From Cellvibrio sp. (lineage in GTDB: Bacteria; Pseudomonadota; Gammaproteobacteria; Pseudomonadales; Cellvibrionaceae), in NCBI GenBank assembly GCA_021323495.1, contig JAJQJO010000138.1, positions 1-15,882 on the forward strand: 15,882 nt of DNA. Direction: 5' to 3'. The notes below the pieces were generated by a model. That model was not told the DNA's origin, did no database searches, and saw only the letters and a list, made by a program, of their open reading frames with translations. Numbering within the stretch: the stretch's first letter is position 1; every line of letters starts with the position of its first letter. A program made the position numbers and the translations under genes. Below, one piece after another: positions 7,135 through 15,289 of the stretch.

Positions 7135-10100
7135 GATTGTAGGTCAAACGCTGATCCCCCAGATCAAGCGTAAAAACGGCATCCTCTTTATCCATCGTAT
7201 AAGGGCGCAGCTCCAAACTAATGCTTGGGGTCTCCGGGTTTTGGCGAAAGAATACATCGCGGATATTAGCCGCACGCTGCAGCTGATTAACCGTGGAGGA
7301 GGAAAATCCAATACTGTAACCGTCAACAGTCCGGTTCGCCCAATTACTGCGTTTATCGATAAACGGATCCACAAATTCTTTTACAAACTGGTCCACTGTG
7401 CCTTGCGGTTTAAAAAAGCCACTGAAATCCAGCAACGCAAGTTCATCGGTAGCAGCACGGTTAAGCGGATAGCGACCAGACAAACCTTGTGCGTAAGTTT
7501 GATAAACACGCGCACGCCATTCTTTATTAACGTATTGATGGGCGGACTGCATGATCACTTGCCAGGCTTCATCCGAGAGTGACGTCAACCAGCGCTGGAC
7601 AGGTTCAGGTGTGGATTTCGCGTATGCGCGCAAGGCAGTAATCGGATTAGCAGCACCACTTTCATAACGGGCCTTCGCAATCTCAAAGGATTTTTGTTCG
7701 ACATCGGGAGAGAGCGCAATTTCTTGCACAAATGTTTTCAGCGCTCCCAGCTGTTGCATAGTGGAGGTAATTGGAGCGGGGCCACGCGACGACTGTTTTA
7801 TCAGGTCATGTAACTCACCAAACCGCTTATCAACAATAGTTCCTTCAACATTGTCAGCCAGGTAATTAACTGCCTTGCCCGCAGCTCCGGTAGTTACTTT
7901 ATCGGCGGCGGCATCAAGCACCGGCGGAGTGAGTTGGGTATTGGTTTTGGCAACATCCAGAATAGACAGCACAGGCGAATACACCGGATCAACAAAAGTC
8001 CCCAGTGCCGTATTTAACTCATGCAGGTTCGCAAAATTGGCAACCTGTAAAGAATTGTGGATGGTCATCCAGGTATTGCTGTAGTCCGCCAAATAAAAAC
8101 TCTTTACTTGTTCACTGATTGCTTTTACATCGCGATTAATCAGCGCCTGGTTGTCATTGCCTCCAAGTACCCACTCTTCATCAATTACATCACCAAACAA
8201 TGGCGAGTCGGGCGAAAGATCCAGATTTTGATAACCCTGGATAGTAAACAGTACCGGGATTGTTAGTGCAGCCTGATTTGCGCTGTCCATCTTGAAAGTG
8301 GTGCGTACCGATTCACCATAAAAATTAAGTACATTAACCATTTGATTGTATTGCGGATCAGATTTAATACGGCCATAAATCCGTTGGGCAACCGGGATAC
8401 GCAATAAAGTTGCACGTGTTTGTGCAACTAGGGATGCATTTAATTCCGATTGGGGAATATCGTTCAGGAGCAAGGCATTGAAGTGATTTTGTAGTTCAGC
8501 GCGCCGTGCGGCATCATTGCTGTATTGCTTGTCCCAATGAGTTTCAAACCAGGTTTTCAAGCGCGACTTGTCCATATGCTCAATTGCATTGAACATCACG
8601 TAAATACGGAAAGTCTGGTATAGATCGCCTTCGGGATCGCCTTGCTGGATGACTCGCTCCAGGGTGCGCAATAGTTGCGGCAAAAAAACGGTTGTCAGTT
8701 TGTGTCGATATAAATCGTCGGCTTCTTTATCAACACGTCCGTCATATAAACCCATTCCGTTTAACCAGGGGTGCGCTTCTTTGTCATAGACACTACTTGC
8801 TTTGGCAAGCGCATTAAGCGCAGGCAGTGCAGCACTGGCATCCGGATTCCAGCCACCGATTTTTTGCTCTTCTGTTTTGAAAGTTGCTATTTGTTCTTTT
8901 ACTTCACCCATATACAAACTATTACGGGTAACACTGCCACTCCAGAGCAATACTATTAACAGTGTTACTGCTGCGATACCGGCATAGGCTGCATTTTGCG
9001 ACCAGCGGATCACGCGCTCATAGCGCATATTAGTACCGACCAGTTCCGATTCAGGAAAGATAACTTCGCGAAATAACCGGGCGATAAAAAAACTTTTCCC
9101 ACGCTGGCTTGATGTCTGGACCGCATCCCGCGCAAAGCCAAAGTTGGCTGACACCGACGTCATCAAACGGTCAATGGGTGTGCCATCCTGGGTTCCGCTG
9201 GAGAAATACACGCCGCGCAAGTAAGGCTGGAATTGAAAACGATTTTGGGCAAAGGTGCGCTTAACAAAGGTTTCTGCAATTTGATATAAATTTTCCATTT
9301 GCAATGGAAAGCTTTCAATTGCAGCACAGCGTTTGACATCGCGCTCTTGCTGCATCCGCCACACTACACGGTCATGCAACCTGCGCGATAATTTAGTCAA
9401 TTCATGCCCTAAAAAATCAAAATCGGGACTTTGGGTTGGCTTAGGTGCATTAGGCAGGGAAACACCCCAGACTTGTTCCCGCTCTTCTTTGCCCAAGTCT
9501 TCAAAGAACTCACTAAAACCGGATACCAGATCCGATTTGGTGAAAAGAAGATAAACTGGAAAACGAATCTCCAGTTTTTCCATTAACTCATCCAGACGGG
9601 TGCGGATTGTTTTGGAATGTAATAACCGCTCCTCTTCCGTCTGGATCAATAAATCCTGCAAGCTGATGGCAACGATCACACCATTAACCGGACGACGGCG
9701 GCGATTGCGCTTCAGTAAGGTTAGAAAGCCTTCCCATGCCGAGCTATCAACTACTTTATGGCTATCTTGCGTGGTGTAACGCCCGGCGGTGTCGATCAAC
9801 ACCGCCTCATTGGTAAACCACCAATCGCAATTACGTGTACCACCAACCCCCTGTAAAGCCCCCTTGCCAAATTGTTCAGCGAGTGGGAACTCCAGCCCTG
9901 AATTTACTAACGCAGTTGTTTTACCAGAACCAGGAGGCCCGACGATGATGTACCAGGGTAATTGGTAAAGCGCTTTTTTCTTGCCCCTGCCGCTAAACTT
10001 TAATTTATTCAGCGTATCCAATGCCTGGCGAAAACGATCATTAATCTGTGCTATTTCATCGGCCGCTTGTTCTGATGCAGAATCGGATTGCACATAGGCA

Positions 10101-10357
10101 TTGTTTTGTTGCAAATCAGCAACCAGGGTTTTATTGCTGCGATTAGTCATCATCTGCAGACGTAAATTATTTAATCCCCAGAGAATAGCGGCGGCCATGA
10201 TAACCAGCAGGCGAGTAACGGGGCTTGCCAGTGGTGCTTCATTATTTTCCCCAAATTTAATATGGGGTCCGGCAAACCAGACCAACAATGCCACCAGCAA
10301 TAATCCAATCATTGAGATCACTATCGGGTGGGTAAAAAAACGACCAATTTTATTCAT
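7109..10357 (-). CDS. tssM: T6SS membrane-complex ATPase-like protein TssM (IcmF), main frame
   Basis: TssM is the inner-membrane protein that spans the periplasm to TssJ. From ATG 10357 (AGGA just upstream) the frame gives 1082 residues; an in-frame TTG at 10378 with AAGG upstream adds seven. Two membrane segments lie near the N-terminus (about 12-29 and 46-63). A cytoplasmic nucleotide-binding domain follows with Walker A GPPGSGKT (about 140-147), DTAGRY (about 189-194) and TKSD (about 273-276). A third membrane segment lies at about 457-476, then the large periplasmic domain. The frame ends YNHGPNPGNF-stop (TGA 7109-7111), before the conserved C-terminal beta domain, which continues in the +1 frame (6859-7134). 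Joined, the protein would be about 1160 residues, a normal size. TssL ends 83 bases or more upstream. Confidence 0.93.
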   Translation of the reverse strand: MNKIGRFFTHPIVISMIGLLLVALLVWFAGPHIKFGENNEAPLASPVTRLLVIMAAAILWGLNNLRLQMMTNRSNKTLVADLQQNNAYVQSDSASEQAADEIAQINDRFRQALDTLNKLKFSGRGKKKALYQLPWYIIVGPPGSGKTTALVNSGLEFPLAEQFGKGALQGVGGTRNCDWWFTNEAVLIDTAGRYTTQDSHKVVDSSAWEGFLTLLKRNRRRRPVNGVIVAISLQDLLIQTEEERLLHSKTIRTRLDELMEKLEIRFPVYLLFTKSDLVSGFSEFFEDLGKEEREQVWGVSLPNAPKPTQSPDFDFLGHELTKLSRRLHDRVVWRMQQERDVKRCAAIESFPLQMENLYQIAETFVKRTFAQNRFQFQPYLRGVYFSSGTQDGTPIDRLMTSVSANFGFARDAVQTSSQRGKSFFIARLFREVIFPESELVGTNMRYERVIRWSQNAAYAGIAAVTLLIVLLWSGSVTRNSLYMGEVKEQIATFKTEEQKIGGWNPDASAALPALNALAKASSVYDKEAHPWLNGMGLYDGRVDKEADDLYRHKLTTVFLPQLLRTLERVIQQGDPEGDLYQTFRIYVMFNAIEHMDKSRLKTWFETHWDKQYSNDAARRAELQNHFNALLLNDIPQSELNASLVAQTRATLLRIPVAQRIYGRIKSDPQYNQMVNVLNFYGESVRTTFKMDSANQAALTIPVLFTIQGYQNLDLSPDSPLFGDVIDEEWVLGGNDNQALINRDVKAISEQVKSFYLADYSNTWMTIHNSLQVANFANLHELNTALGTFVDPVYSPVLSILDVAKTNTQLTPPVLDAAADKVTTGAAGKAVNYLADNVEGTIVDKRFGELHDLIKQSSRGPAPITSTMQQLGALKTFVQEIALSPDVEQKSFEIAKARYESGAANPITALRAYAKSTPEPVQRWLTSLSDEAWQVIMQSAHQYVNKEWRARVYQTYAQGLSGRYPLNRAATDELALLDFSGFFKPQGTVDQFVKEFVDPFIDKRSNWANRTVDGYSIGFSSSTVNQLQRAANIRDVFFRQNPETPSISLELRPYTMDKEDAVFTLDLGDQRLTYNHGPNPGNF

Positions 10358-10380
10358 ACGATCCTGAGTCTTAATCAATT

Positions 10381-10392
10381 GTGCCTTGGCAC
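10381..10392. other. Short inverted repeat GTGCCTTGGCAC in the tssL-tssM gap
   Basis: The element is a perfect 5+2+5 inverted repeat. It lies directly upstream of the alternative TTG start and about 24 bases upstream of the preferred ATG of tssM. The loop is too short for a stable hairpin, and no T-run follows. It might be a protein-binding site or chance. Confidence 0.3.
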
Positions 10393-10461
10393 TTAGTCTA
10401 TTTACACCGGGTCAAATGCCGACATGTTAAACGGTTGCAAATCACCGGTTTGGGGAAACCT

Positions 10462-11364
10462 TTATTTATTTTTTTCTTCCACCACAAGGCCTGCAATTTC
10501 ATCTGCGACAGGATTGGAGGATGCATAAAGCCAATAGCGCAATCCCGAATAACTGAAGAATAAAATTGTCACCATCAGCGCAACCACCACCCAAAGAGGG
10601 ACATATTCAGTTAATGGGTTACGGGTGCGTCCAAGGCCGCTCCAGGATGGCGATAAAGTTCGCTCATAATCTCCGCGCTGGCGACGAATAATAGAAAATA
10701 ATTCTTCGCGCACTTGATCAAGAGCTTCTTTGCCACGGTTCATAAACCTGTATCTGCCTTCAAAGCCAAGGCTCAAACAAATATAGAACAGCTCAATAAC
10801 CTCGAGGTTTTCCGATGGCGACTGGCGCAGTCGGTCCAGAATCAAAAAAGACTTTTCGCCGCCCGAGGTTTCGCCGTGAAAAACGCTCAGTAAAGTGCGT
10901 TGGGCCCATGCGCTTTCAGTGCCCCAGGGAGTATTCAATACCGCTTCATCTAACACTGAACACATCAAATAACGCACGGACAGCTGCACTTCCTGCTTCA
11001 GCCCCAAGTCACGCAGCTGAGCTTCCAGTGCTTTAATTTCATTGACCAATCGCTGATGCAATCCACCCACATCAGGATGACTTACAGAGCTACGCGTTTT
11101 AGCAAATACTGCAATCAACGTAGAGGCCGCTTTGACTATCGGATTCAAGCCATGATTGGCCTTAAAATTAGCCGCATTTGGATCAATCGGCGCGCGCCCG
11201 CTGCCAGGTGTTGAGTAATGCGCGGCTTGTGGTTGCACCTGCGCAGGAATTTCGCGCGCATCAATCCCCACATTTCTACCGCCCGGTGTAGGGCGCATGC
11301 TGGTCCGATCACCACCAGGCATAGGCTGCTTAAAAACAGTTTTATCTGAATCGTCCGTAGACAT
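10462..11364 (-). CDS. tssL: T6SS membrane-complex protein TssL (DotU)
   Basis: TssL is a 300-residue C-tail-anchored inner-membrane protein that pairs with TssM. The DotU domain covers about 75-245, with LDEAVLNTPWG (138-148) and LSLGFEGRYR (197-206). A single membrane segment lies at about 255-274, then a short periplasmic tail. There is no OmpA-like peptidoglycan-binding domain, so anchoring to the wall must come from another protein. The first 60 residues are disordered and contain DKTVF (Thr9), GGDRTSM (Thr21) and PTPGGR. In Agrobacterium TssL, phosphorylation of an N-terminal Thr by PpkA allows Fha binding; Thr9 here matches that role and also resembles the PpkA activation loop. The start is ATG 11364, with GGGAG about seven bases upstream, next to a small inverted repeat CCTGTATCACAGG (11374-11386). 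Confidence 0.93.
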   Translation of the reverse strand: MSTDDSDKTVFKQPMPGGDRTSMRPTPGGRNVGIDAREIPAQVQPQAAHYSTPGSGRAPIDPNAANFKANHGLNPIVKAASTLIAVFAKTRSSVSHPDVGGLHQRLVNEIKALEAQLRDLGLKQEVQLSVRYLMCSVLDEAVLNTPWGTESAWAQRTLLSVFHGETSGGEKSFLILDRLRQSPSENLEVIELFYICLSLGFEGRYRFMNRGKEALDQVREELFSIIRRQRGDYERTLSPSWSGLGRTRNPLTEYVPLWVVVALMVTILFFSYSGLRYWLYASSNPVADEIAGLVVEEKNK

Positions 11365-11456
11365 AGAGCACTCCCTGTATCACAGGTTGGTTAGTAGCAA
11401 AGAGGGATTGGATTGGTATCCAAAATTCAAACATCTAATGTGGTGCGTACAACCGA

Positions 11457-12791
11457 CTATTGGCGGATGGCCCAAAACTCAATTTCAATTCCCGGGAAAT
11501 CACCACCTAAATGCAGCGCGAAACCACCCGATTGCGCAAGCTCTTTCCAAAACTCGCTGTGCCTGTCCAATTCAAAATAGGTATATCCTGAACGGAATGG
11601 AATTTGTCGGGGTGCAACCGGCAACGGCCGAAGCGTAATGCCTGGCATTGCTGCATTCACAAGCTCCCTGATCCGCTCAACCGGGCCGATCTTGATTTGT
11701 GCTGGCAGGCGCGAACGAACCATCTCTTCTTTCATATCGGCACGAACCGCCAAAACAAAGCTGGCAGTTTTAAGTAGTGATCGATCAGCAATTTCGGAAA
11801 CACGGATACCGTATTTTTTCTCAACTAACTGCAGTGATATTGCGGTCTGTTCATACACCATGGAAAGATATTCACGCAGCGCTGATAACACCGGGGTAAA
11901 TGTTTGCTGCAAATTATCATGTAGATACATGGGGAAAACCGGGGGACGCTTTGTCTTCGCAACAAAGGTTGCCAGCTCTCCGGCGAGCTGCAATAAAACG
12001 GCAAACAATTCTGTAGGATGGAGCCCTTTCAGGGAGGCTAGATGATTGACGAAAGGCTCGGCGCGGTTTACCAGCTGCAATAACATATAATCAGCAATTT
12101 CCGCCGTACCACCACGGCGCGCATCGGCCAAACGGCCGGCAATTGATTCACCGCGGTGATGCAATAGCCCACCCAGTTCGGTAACGAAACTACTGAGCTT
12201 TGGCACTGCGCGACAATCAAGGCAAGTTGCCAGAAATTGATCATCGAGGATAATATTTTTATCTTCGCGCGCTTCTGAAATCCGCATCAGCGCAATGCAT
12301 GCGTAACCACTTAAATCATCGCTATCCAACATTAAGCGCAACCGTAATTTGGCAATGGCTAATGTGTGATCCTCGCCACCCTCCTGGGTAACATCGCGCA
12401 CCGGTAACTCAGTCGGATAGTATCTCGCCAATCCATGGTTATTATCTTTCGATAAAACATCAACAGCACCGGGACGCTTTACCGGAACGGCCAAATAAAC
12501 AAGTGTATTGTGCAATCCGACCGGTACATCAATTACCGAGGGCGATTCATCCGTTGTTGGAAAATTGAATGGTGTTCCGTCAGGAAATATCCCGCTTGCC
12601 TTGATCAGGGAAATCTTGCCCAGCTTCAACAGCTGGTGATCTATTTCAAAATCCTGTATTCCCCAGGCATTGCTGCCATAGGCAATACACTTGCGATCTA
12701 TATAACGCTCTATATATCGGTCCTGTTGCTGAAAATGCTGGGGATTGAGAAACATTCCCTCTGACCATACCACTTTACTATCTAACGACAT
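11457..12791 (-). CDS. tssK: T6SS baseplate protein TssK
   Basis: TssK is 444 residues, the usual family length, and appears complete. It opens with the family signature VVWSEGMFLNPQHFQQQDRY. TssK trimers link the baseplate wedges (TssEFG) to the TssL/TssM cytoplasmic domains. The gene starts at ATG 12791 with GGTGGGA a few bases upstream, 40 bases after tssJ, and ends 92 bases before tssL. No membrane segment or signal peptide is seen, consistent with a cytoplasmic protein. No truncation or frameshift was found. Confidence 0.95.
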   Translation of the reverse strand: MSLDSKVVWSEGMFLNPQHFQQQDRYIERYIDRKCIAYGSNAWGIQDFEIDHQLLKLGKISLIKASGIFPDGTPFNFPTTDESPSVIDVPVGLHNTLVYLAVPVKRPGAVDVLSKDNNHGLARYYPTELPVRDVTQEGGEDHTLAIAKLRLRLMLDSDDLSGYACIALMRISEAREDKNIILDDQFLATCLDCRAVPKLSSFVTELGGLLHHRGESIAGRLADARRGGTAEIADYMLLQLVNRAEPFVNHLASLKGLHPTELFAVLLQLAGELATFVAKTKRPPVFPMYLHDNLQQTFTPVLSALREYLSMVYEQTAISLQLVEKKYGIRVSEIADRSLLKTASFVLAVRADMKEEMVRSRLPAQIKIGPVERIRELVNAAMPGITLRPLPVAPRQIPFRSGYTYFELDRHSEFWKELAQSGGFALHLGGDFPGIEIEFWAIRQ

Positions 12792-12831
12792 ACGAATCCC
12801 ACCGAATCATGAGGCAGCAACGCCCGGAAAA

Positions 12832-13368
12832 TTATTTTTTTACCAGCGCAATAGTTCTGCCGGAAATTTTTATGGTCGCTTTATTTTTTATTACATTATT
12901 TTCAGTGACCGGAAATATAACTTTATAGGTGGAGCCTGGGTATTGGGAAAATTCTGCATACACCGCAATCATCTTAGCGCCCGGCTCAAGCACAAAACTT
13001 TCCGTCCGCCCGACACCAGGCAAGAGCGGCTTCAGCACTTGTTTGCTGACAATATCCCCACCAAAGATTTCAGTATCGCGCTCATAAATATCAATAAAAT
13101 CTGCCTTATCAAACGCCGTTGCAGATTTTAATTGGTAAAAACGAACGAATACGGGTGAGGGGCGGGAGGAATCGTCAGGATTGATATCCGAGGCTACTTC
13201 AAATGTGAGCTTCAAATCGGTATCAAGATTCAAAACACCGCCAACACGACTCTTGGAAGAACTGCAACCCGCCATAAAGATCGACATGCTTAAAAATAAA
13301 AAAGCAACAGCTGAACGAATGATAATAGTAATTACCGAGGTAGATAAAATGGGTTTATTGCGCTGCAT
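12832..13368 (-). CDS. tssJ: T6SS outer-membrane lipoprotein TssJ
   Basis: TssJ is a 178-residue lipoprotein that anchors the TssM periplasmic domain to the outer membrane. A long N-terminus with a hydrophobic segment (about 17-33) ends in the lipobox M-A-G-C, with the lipidated Cys at 35 followed by Ser-rich sequence. The mature part has the TssJ transthyretin-like fold pattern: a first strand (LKLTFEVASDINPD), SPVFVRFYQLKSATAFDKADF and LPGVGRTESFVLEPGAKMIAVYAEF. The ATG (13368-13366) overlaps the tagH stop by one base (TAATG), and AAAGGA lies about nine bases upstream. Its translation is therefore coupled to tagH. Confidence 0.94.
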   Translation of the reverse strand: MQRNKPILSTSVITIIIRSAVAFLFLSMSIFMAGCSSSKSRVGGVLNLDTDLKLTFEVASDINPDDSSRPSPVFVRFYQLKSATAFDKADFIDIYERDTEIFGGDIVSKQVLKPLLPGVGRTESFVLEPGAKMIAVYAEFSQYPGSTYKVIFPVTENNVIKNKATIKISGRTIALVKK

Positions 13369-14921
13369 TATTGTTGATCCTTTTTTCGTGCTGCCGCAAG
13401 GCGGCGTAATTGATCTTCATAGGCGCTAACAAAATCGCTGCCAAATAAGTGCTGAAATGAGGACTCTATATTATCGACAAAACCGGAATAATATTCTGTA
13501 TAACTGCTCCAGTATTTTGCTTTTTGCATTCCTGGAATCATGCCTGCGCGGCCCTGTTTATTAAAACTTTTTTCCAGGTTTTCAGGGTTAAACCGTTCCA
13601 TCATAGACTCAAACCCCTGCCGGATGCCGCCGATCATTGCGATCTGGTGCTCTGCGATTTCCTGGAAGCCCTCTTTAAAGGCTTCTATCGGTTTTTTATA
13701 GGCATTGGATTTTTTCACAAACATATTTTCCAGTGCATCATCGACACTTACCGAGAACTTCAAAGGATTGTTTTCCACCGGCTGGATAGTGGTAACGTTC
13801 ATACGGAATTCATTTTTAATACTGGTGCGCGAGCGTAAAACTCCCATCATACCTTCAGTGATTTCACGCATTAACTGACCAGTCATTGCCGTAATCTCGG
13901 CAACATCCGTATCTGATAACCGTGCAGGGTCCAACCCCATAGCCTCGATAAGTGAATAATCAGGGCGAGAAGCTGCGGGCTGATTCACCGCTGCAACGAG
14001 ACCAGGTTTTTCCGCAGTAGCCGCAGCAAGTGCAACGGGCGGGACTGCTACCGGAGGCTCAGGTATTTTCGTTACAGTTTCACTAGCGGCAATGCGTTCG
14101 GCAAGCGGTTGTCGGTCACCACGCGGTTTCGGCACCGCGATATTGGCAACAGGCCTGACCGGGACAGCTTGGGGGGTAGATGCATATGGCGGGGAGTCCA
14201 CCCGTTGATCACCAAATGATTTCACCCCCGGATCAGAAAAATCATCTTCCCAATCCTCAGGAATCAGATTCTCCCTGGACACGTCGGGCCAGGTCATAGC
14301 CTGATCCATACTTTGCGAAAGATCTACCTGCGCAAACTCCTGCTGAACGCGCGGCGCTGCATTGCCGAAAATATCATCGATCGAGGTATTGGCGATGGGC
14401 GAAATTTCACCTATAAAACCGGAGCGTGATTCCGGAACTTTAGCGGCCTTGTCCCAAATAGCCAGAGGATCAAGCGGCTGGTCAAAAATAGGGGCGCCAT
14501 CAGCGATAGGATCAAATGGATTATCAAAGAGGTTAGCGCTGGGGGAATGAATCGGGAAAAGAGCTCCATGATTATCAAATGGGGAATCCATTGGCGGGGC
14601 ATCGGACATAGCTACAGAAAAACGATAATCCCCGATTTCAAAAATATCGCCATTATTCAAACGGGATTTAACACCTCTGCCTATTGGCTCGGGAGAGCCA
14701 TTGAGGAAAGTGCCATTGGTACTTCTATCGACAAGATAGTAACCATCTGCAACCCAGATAATTTCACAGTGGCAGGAAGATAAAAACTTTTCGGGATCAG
14801 GCAATTGCCAGCTATTGGTAGTTGCCCTGCCAAAGGTACCGCCCTGTTCATTGAATAAATGACTGGTTCTGGATACAGAAACGCCTCCCGGTGTTTTTAC
14901 TAAGGTAACCTGTAACGCCAT
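13368..14921 (-). CDS. tagH: T6SS-associated FHA-domain protein TagH/Fha
   Basis: This 517-residue protein starts at ATG 14921-14919, chosen because AAGGGTGA lies seven bases upstream; an upstream in-frame ATG at 14960 would add 13 residues without a ribosome binding site. The N-terminal FHA domain (about 5-106) keeps the phosphothreonine-binding residues: GRATTNSW (Gly31-Arg32), SSCH (48-51) and STNGTFLNG (67-75). A Pro/Ala-rich disordered linker (about 108-325) leads to the C-terminal TagH domain (about 325-505), with MGLDPARLSD, NNPLKFS and YWSSYTEYY. TagH binds threonines phosphorylated by PpkA and couples the kinase switch to assembly of the secretion apparatus. It is the first gene of the minus-strand operon and overlaps tssJ by one base. 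Confidence 0.92.
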   Translation of the reverse strand: MALQVTLVKTPGGVSVSRTSHLFNEQGGTFGRATTNSWQLPDPEKFLSSCHCEIIWVADGYYLVDRSTNGTFLNGSPEPIGRGVKSRLNNGDIFEIGDYRFSVAMSDAPPMDSPFDNHGALFPIHSPSANLFDNPFDPIADGAPIFDQPLDPLAIWDKAAKVPESRSGFIGEISPIANTSIDDIFGNAAPRVQQEFAQVDLSQSMDQAMTWPDVSRENLIPEDWEDDFSDPGVKSFGDQRVDSPPYASTPQAVPVRPVANIAVPKPRGDRQPLAERIAASETVTKIPEPPVAVPPVALAAATAEKPGLVAAVNQPAASRPDYSLIEAMGLDPARLSDTDVAEITAMTGQLMREITEGMMGVLRSRTSIKNEFRMNVTTIQPVENNPLKFSVSVDDALENMFVKKSNAYKKPIEAFKEGFQEIAEHQIAMIGGIRQGFESMMERFNPENLEKSFNKQGRAGMIPGMQKAKYWSSYTEYYSGFVDNIESSFQHLFGSDFVSAYEDQLRRLAAARKKDQQ

Positions 14922-15289
14922 TTGACTTTCACCCTTAACGATCCATCCGGAGCAATGCATATGGAGTAATGCATAATTTCAATAGGTTATGATACGTTTA
15001 ATCAGTTTTGCATGCTGCATCACATGAGCATTTATCATAAATGTGAATGGTATCATGGCATTAAAACCACATACCACCGCCAGAATTGTGACGTAATTCG
15101 CCCTGTTGATTATAACTTTTTATGCCAGTTCTTAATTTATCACCTTGATTGTGCTAGCGTGACCAGTCTTGAACTCAAGGTGCGGAACTATCGCAAAGTA
15201 ATAACGCAAAAGATAGGGTTCTCAAGGCTGCGTTAACAGGAACCTTCAACACCTTTGTTGGTAAAACCTAGAAAAGGGATATGTACTTA
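14922..15289. promoter_or_regulatory. Divergent regulatory region between tagH and tssA
   Basis: This 368-base AT-rich gap must hold promoters for both the minus-strand T6SS operon and plus-strand tssA. No single -10/-35 pair is clear; weak candidates are TTGTGA/TATAAC near 15086-15116 for tssA (19-base spacing) and TTGAAA near 14977-14982 for tagH. Other elements are: AATGCATA twice, 14 bases apart (14954 and 14968); the hexamer TATCAT/ATGATA three times (14989-14994, 15033-15038, 15051-15056); a perfect CATTTAT-C-ATAAATG palindrome (15029-15043); and CTTGA-AC-TCAAG (15168-15179). No sigma-54 site and no small gene were identified. Confidence 0.6.
15029..15043. promoter_or_regulatory. Perfect 15-bp palindrome CATTTATCATAAATG, candidate operator
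   Basis: Seven-base arms flank one central base with no mismatch. It lies near the middle of the tagH-tssA divergent gap, where a dimeric regulator could control both directions. No cognate regulator gene is in the window. Confidence 0.4.

Noticed and set aside
14922..15289. Sigma-54 promoter, as found for some T6SS operons
   Set aside because: No match to the TGGCAC-N5-TTGC pattern was found by eye on either strand.
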